A stretch of 6,779 bases of DNA from Acidobacteriota bacterium (lineage in GTDB: Bacteria > Acidobacteriota > Terriglobia > Bryobacterales > Bryobacteraceae). This document shows, piece by piece, positions 5,235 to 6,779 of the stretch; the stretch's first letter is position 1, and each line of letters starts with the position of its first letter. The stretch spans positions 1-6,779 of the forward strand of contig VFZQ01000299.1 in assembly GCA_016871135.1 (NCBI GenBank), read 5' to 3'. The notes under the pieces were generated by a model, which was not told the DNA's origin, did not search any database, and was given only the letters and a program-made list of their open reading frames with translations. A program made the translations under genes and the position numbers.

Positions 5235-6779
5235 CGCAGCGCTCGAATCGGATCCACGCGAGACGCCCGCCGCGCCGGAATCAAGCTTGCCGCAATCGCC
5301 GTCGTCAACAACAGCGCGGCCGAACCCACATACACCCCGATGTTGTTTGGCTCGATTCCATACAACACCGCCTTCGCAAATCCGCCCAGCGCCACCGCCG
5401 CTGGCACACCAATCCCCACGCCAATCAGAGTCAGCACACACGCCTCGCGCAAAACCATCTGCAGCACATCGGCCTTCTGCGCGCCCAACGCCATGCGAAT
5501 GCCGATCTCCCGCGTTCGCCGCGACACGTGAAACGCCATTACGCCGTATAGCCCGATCGCCGCCATAAACGTCGCGATAAACCCAAACGCCGCGCACAAG
5601 GTCGACACCACGCGCTCCAGCGTAAGCGAAATCTCGATCTGCTGCTGCATCGTTCGGAAGGAATCGAGCGGCAGCGCGGGATCGATCCGCCGCACGATTG
5701 CGCGTACATTCGGCGCAACCGCGTCCATCGGCGCCGCCGTCCGGATATAGAAGGTGCGCCCGCTCGGATACTCCGCTTGCGCGGACGGCACATAAATCTG
5801 CCGCATCGACTTGTCGTCCCGCAGCCCCAAATGCCGCGTCTCCTTCACGACGCCGACAACCGTAATATTCGGCGCCGTATTGTGCCGCGAGAATCCGATT
5901 TTCGATCCAATCGCCTCGCGGTCTTTGAAGTACGTCTTCGCGAACGTCTCGCTGACGACTGCCACCAGCGGCGCGCCGTCGCGGTCGGCCGCCGTGAAAT
6001 CGCGCCCGCGCAGCAACGGAACACCCATCGTTTGAAAGAACTCCGGTCCGACGTCGTTGGTCATCGGATTCATGTCTTCTTCCGGCCCCGGCTGATAGCC
6101 CTCGACCTTGATCGTCGACTGGCTCTGACTATCGGACAGCAGCGGTTCGGCGGCCATGGACACACCCGTTACACGCGGCAGCGCCAGCAACTCTTCGCGT
6201 AGCCGTTCGATCGTCTCGTTCGCGCGCATCCGACTGTATCCGTTTAACACCGGATTCACCTGAAACGTAATCAGATTCTCCGTCTGAAAGCCCGGATGAA
6301 CGTGCCGCAAGTTGTCGAGCGTCGTCAAGAAAAGCACAGCGGCTGCGAGCAATAACAGAGAGGTCGCCACCTGCGCCACGATGAGGCTCTTCCGGATCCA
6401 CGCCGCCGCCGCTCCCGCCGATACCGTTCCCGATTCGTCCTTCAACGCCGGCGCCACATCCGGTTTCGACGCCGCTATCGCCGGAGCAATACCGAACAGC
6501 AACCCCGCGCCAAGCGACAGAAGCGCCGTGAACAGCAAAATCCTTCCATCCGGGTCCGCCGAAATCGGAATCGTCCGCGTGCCGCCCGTATTTGCAAATG
6601 CCAACAACGCATCGCCCGCCCAACTCGCCGCAAGTAACCCCAGCGCGCCACCACCCACCGCGAGCAACACGCTCTCTGCCAGTACCAGCCGAATCAACTG
6701 CACGCGGCTCGCCCCCAGCGCCAGTCGCACCGCGATCTCCTTGCGCCGCCCGGTGGCCCGCGCCAGCAGCAGATTCGCA
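5225..6779 (-). CDS. ADOP-type ABC transporter permease (MacB/FtsX fold), 5' end cut by window edge
   Basis: This is a multi-pass inner-membrane protein of the MacB/FtsX permease superfamily, matching the acidobacterial duplicated orphan permease pattern. The last 517 codons are visible and the frame is open to the right edge, so the GTG at 6730 is internal: ANLLLARATGRRKEIA precedes it. The order is: end of the first FtsX domain, with membrane stretches near residues 33-55 and 80-102 of the visible part; a second MacB-like core whose first membrane segment is at 131-153; a periplasmic domain of roughly 155-385; then the second FtsX domain with membrane segments near 391-414, 446-468 and 483-502. 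The tail PARRASRVDPIRALRYE is characteristic. The duplication shows directly: RRKEIAVRLALGAS (11-24) recurs as RTREIGIRMALGAQ (421-434). Full family members are about 800 or more residues, so roughly 300-400 are missing. No MacB-type ATPase is adjacent; the ATPase at the left edge is of another class. Substrate unknown. Confidence 0.92.
   Translation of the reverse strand, partial: ANLLLARATGRRKEIAVRLALGASRVQLIRLVLAESVLLAVGGGALGLLAASWAGDALLAFANTGGTRTIPISADPDGRILLFTALLSLGAGLLFGIAPAIAASKPDVAPALKDESGTVSAGAAAAWIRKSLIVAQVATSLLLLAAAVLFLTTLDNLRHVHPGFQTENLITFQVNPVLNGYSRMRANETIERLREELLALPRVTGVSMAAEPLLSDSQSQSTIKVEGYQPGPEEDMNPMTNDVGPEFFQTMGVPLLRGRDFTAADRDGAPLVAVVSETFAKTYFKDREAIGSKIGFSRHNTAPNITVVGVVKETRHLGLRDDKSMRQIYVPSAQAEYPSGRTFYIRTAAPMDAVAPNVRAIVRRIDPALPLDSFRTMQQQIEISLTLERVVSTLCAAFGFIATFMAAIGLYGVMAFHVSRRTREIGIRMALGAQKADVLQMVLREACVLTLIGVGIGVPAAVALGGFAKAVLYGIEPNNIGVYVGSAALLLTTAIAASLIPARRASRVDPIRALRYE

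Noticed and set aside
6728..6730. GTG at 6730 as the start of the permease
   Set aside because: In-frame codons upstream to the window edge encode conserved family sequence (LLLARATGRRKEIA), so the gene begins outside the window.

Overview
The window is dense, GC-rich bacterial chromosome with six protein-coding genes and almost no non-coding DNA; the largest gap between genes is under 20 bases. The best clue to the organism is the large permease at the right edge. It has the layout and sequence of the acidobacterial duplicated orphan permeases (ADOP), a family greatly expanded in Acidobacteriota, especially relatives of 'Candidatus Solibacter' (Bryobacterales). This assignment is an inference from one gene family plus base composition. 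I see no RNA gene, insertion sequence, CRISPR array, phage gene or defence gene.

Left block, minus strand, read right to left (2600 down to 1). Three closely packed genes look like one operon: a secreted or membrane-anchored Gfo/Idh/MocA-type oxidoreductase, then fabI (enoyl-ACP reductase of fatty-acid synthesis) 11 bases later, then the ATP-binding subunit of an ABC-2-type (GldA/NatA-like) transporter 14 bases later. The transporter gene runs off the left edge, with probably only its last few residues missing. Its membrane partner is expected just outside the window.

Centre, plus strand (2620-5234). recG (branched-DNA helicase for repair and fork rescue) and rsmD (16S rRNA guanine-N2 methyltransferase) are translationally coupled by a TGATG overlap. 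recG and the oxidoreductase start back-to-back with only about 16-19 bases between start codons, so their promoters must lie largely inside each other's coding sequence.

Right block, minus strand (6779 down to 5225). The last 517 codons of the ADOP/MacB-FtsX-type permease enter from the right edge. Its stop codon lies inside the 3' end of rsmD, a 10-base tail-to-tail overlap.

Apart from the unusual operon membership, the exported oxidoreductase and the two tight gene junctions, this is an ordinary housekeeping region. I found no convincing sign of an undescribed multi-gene system.
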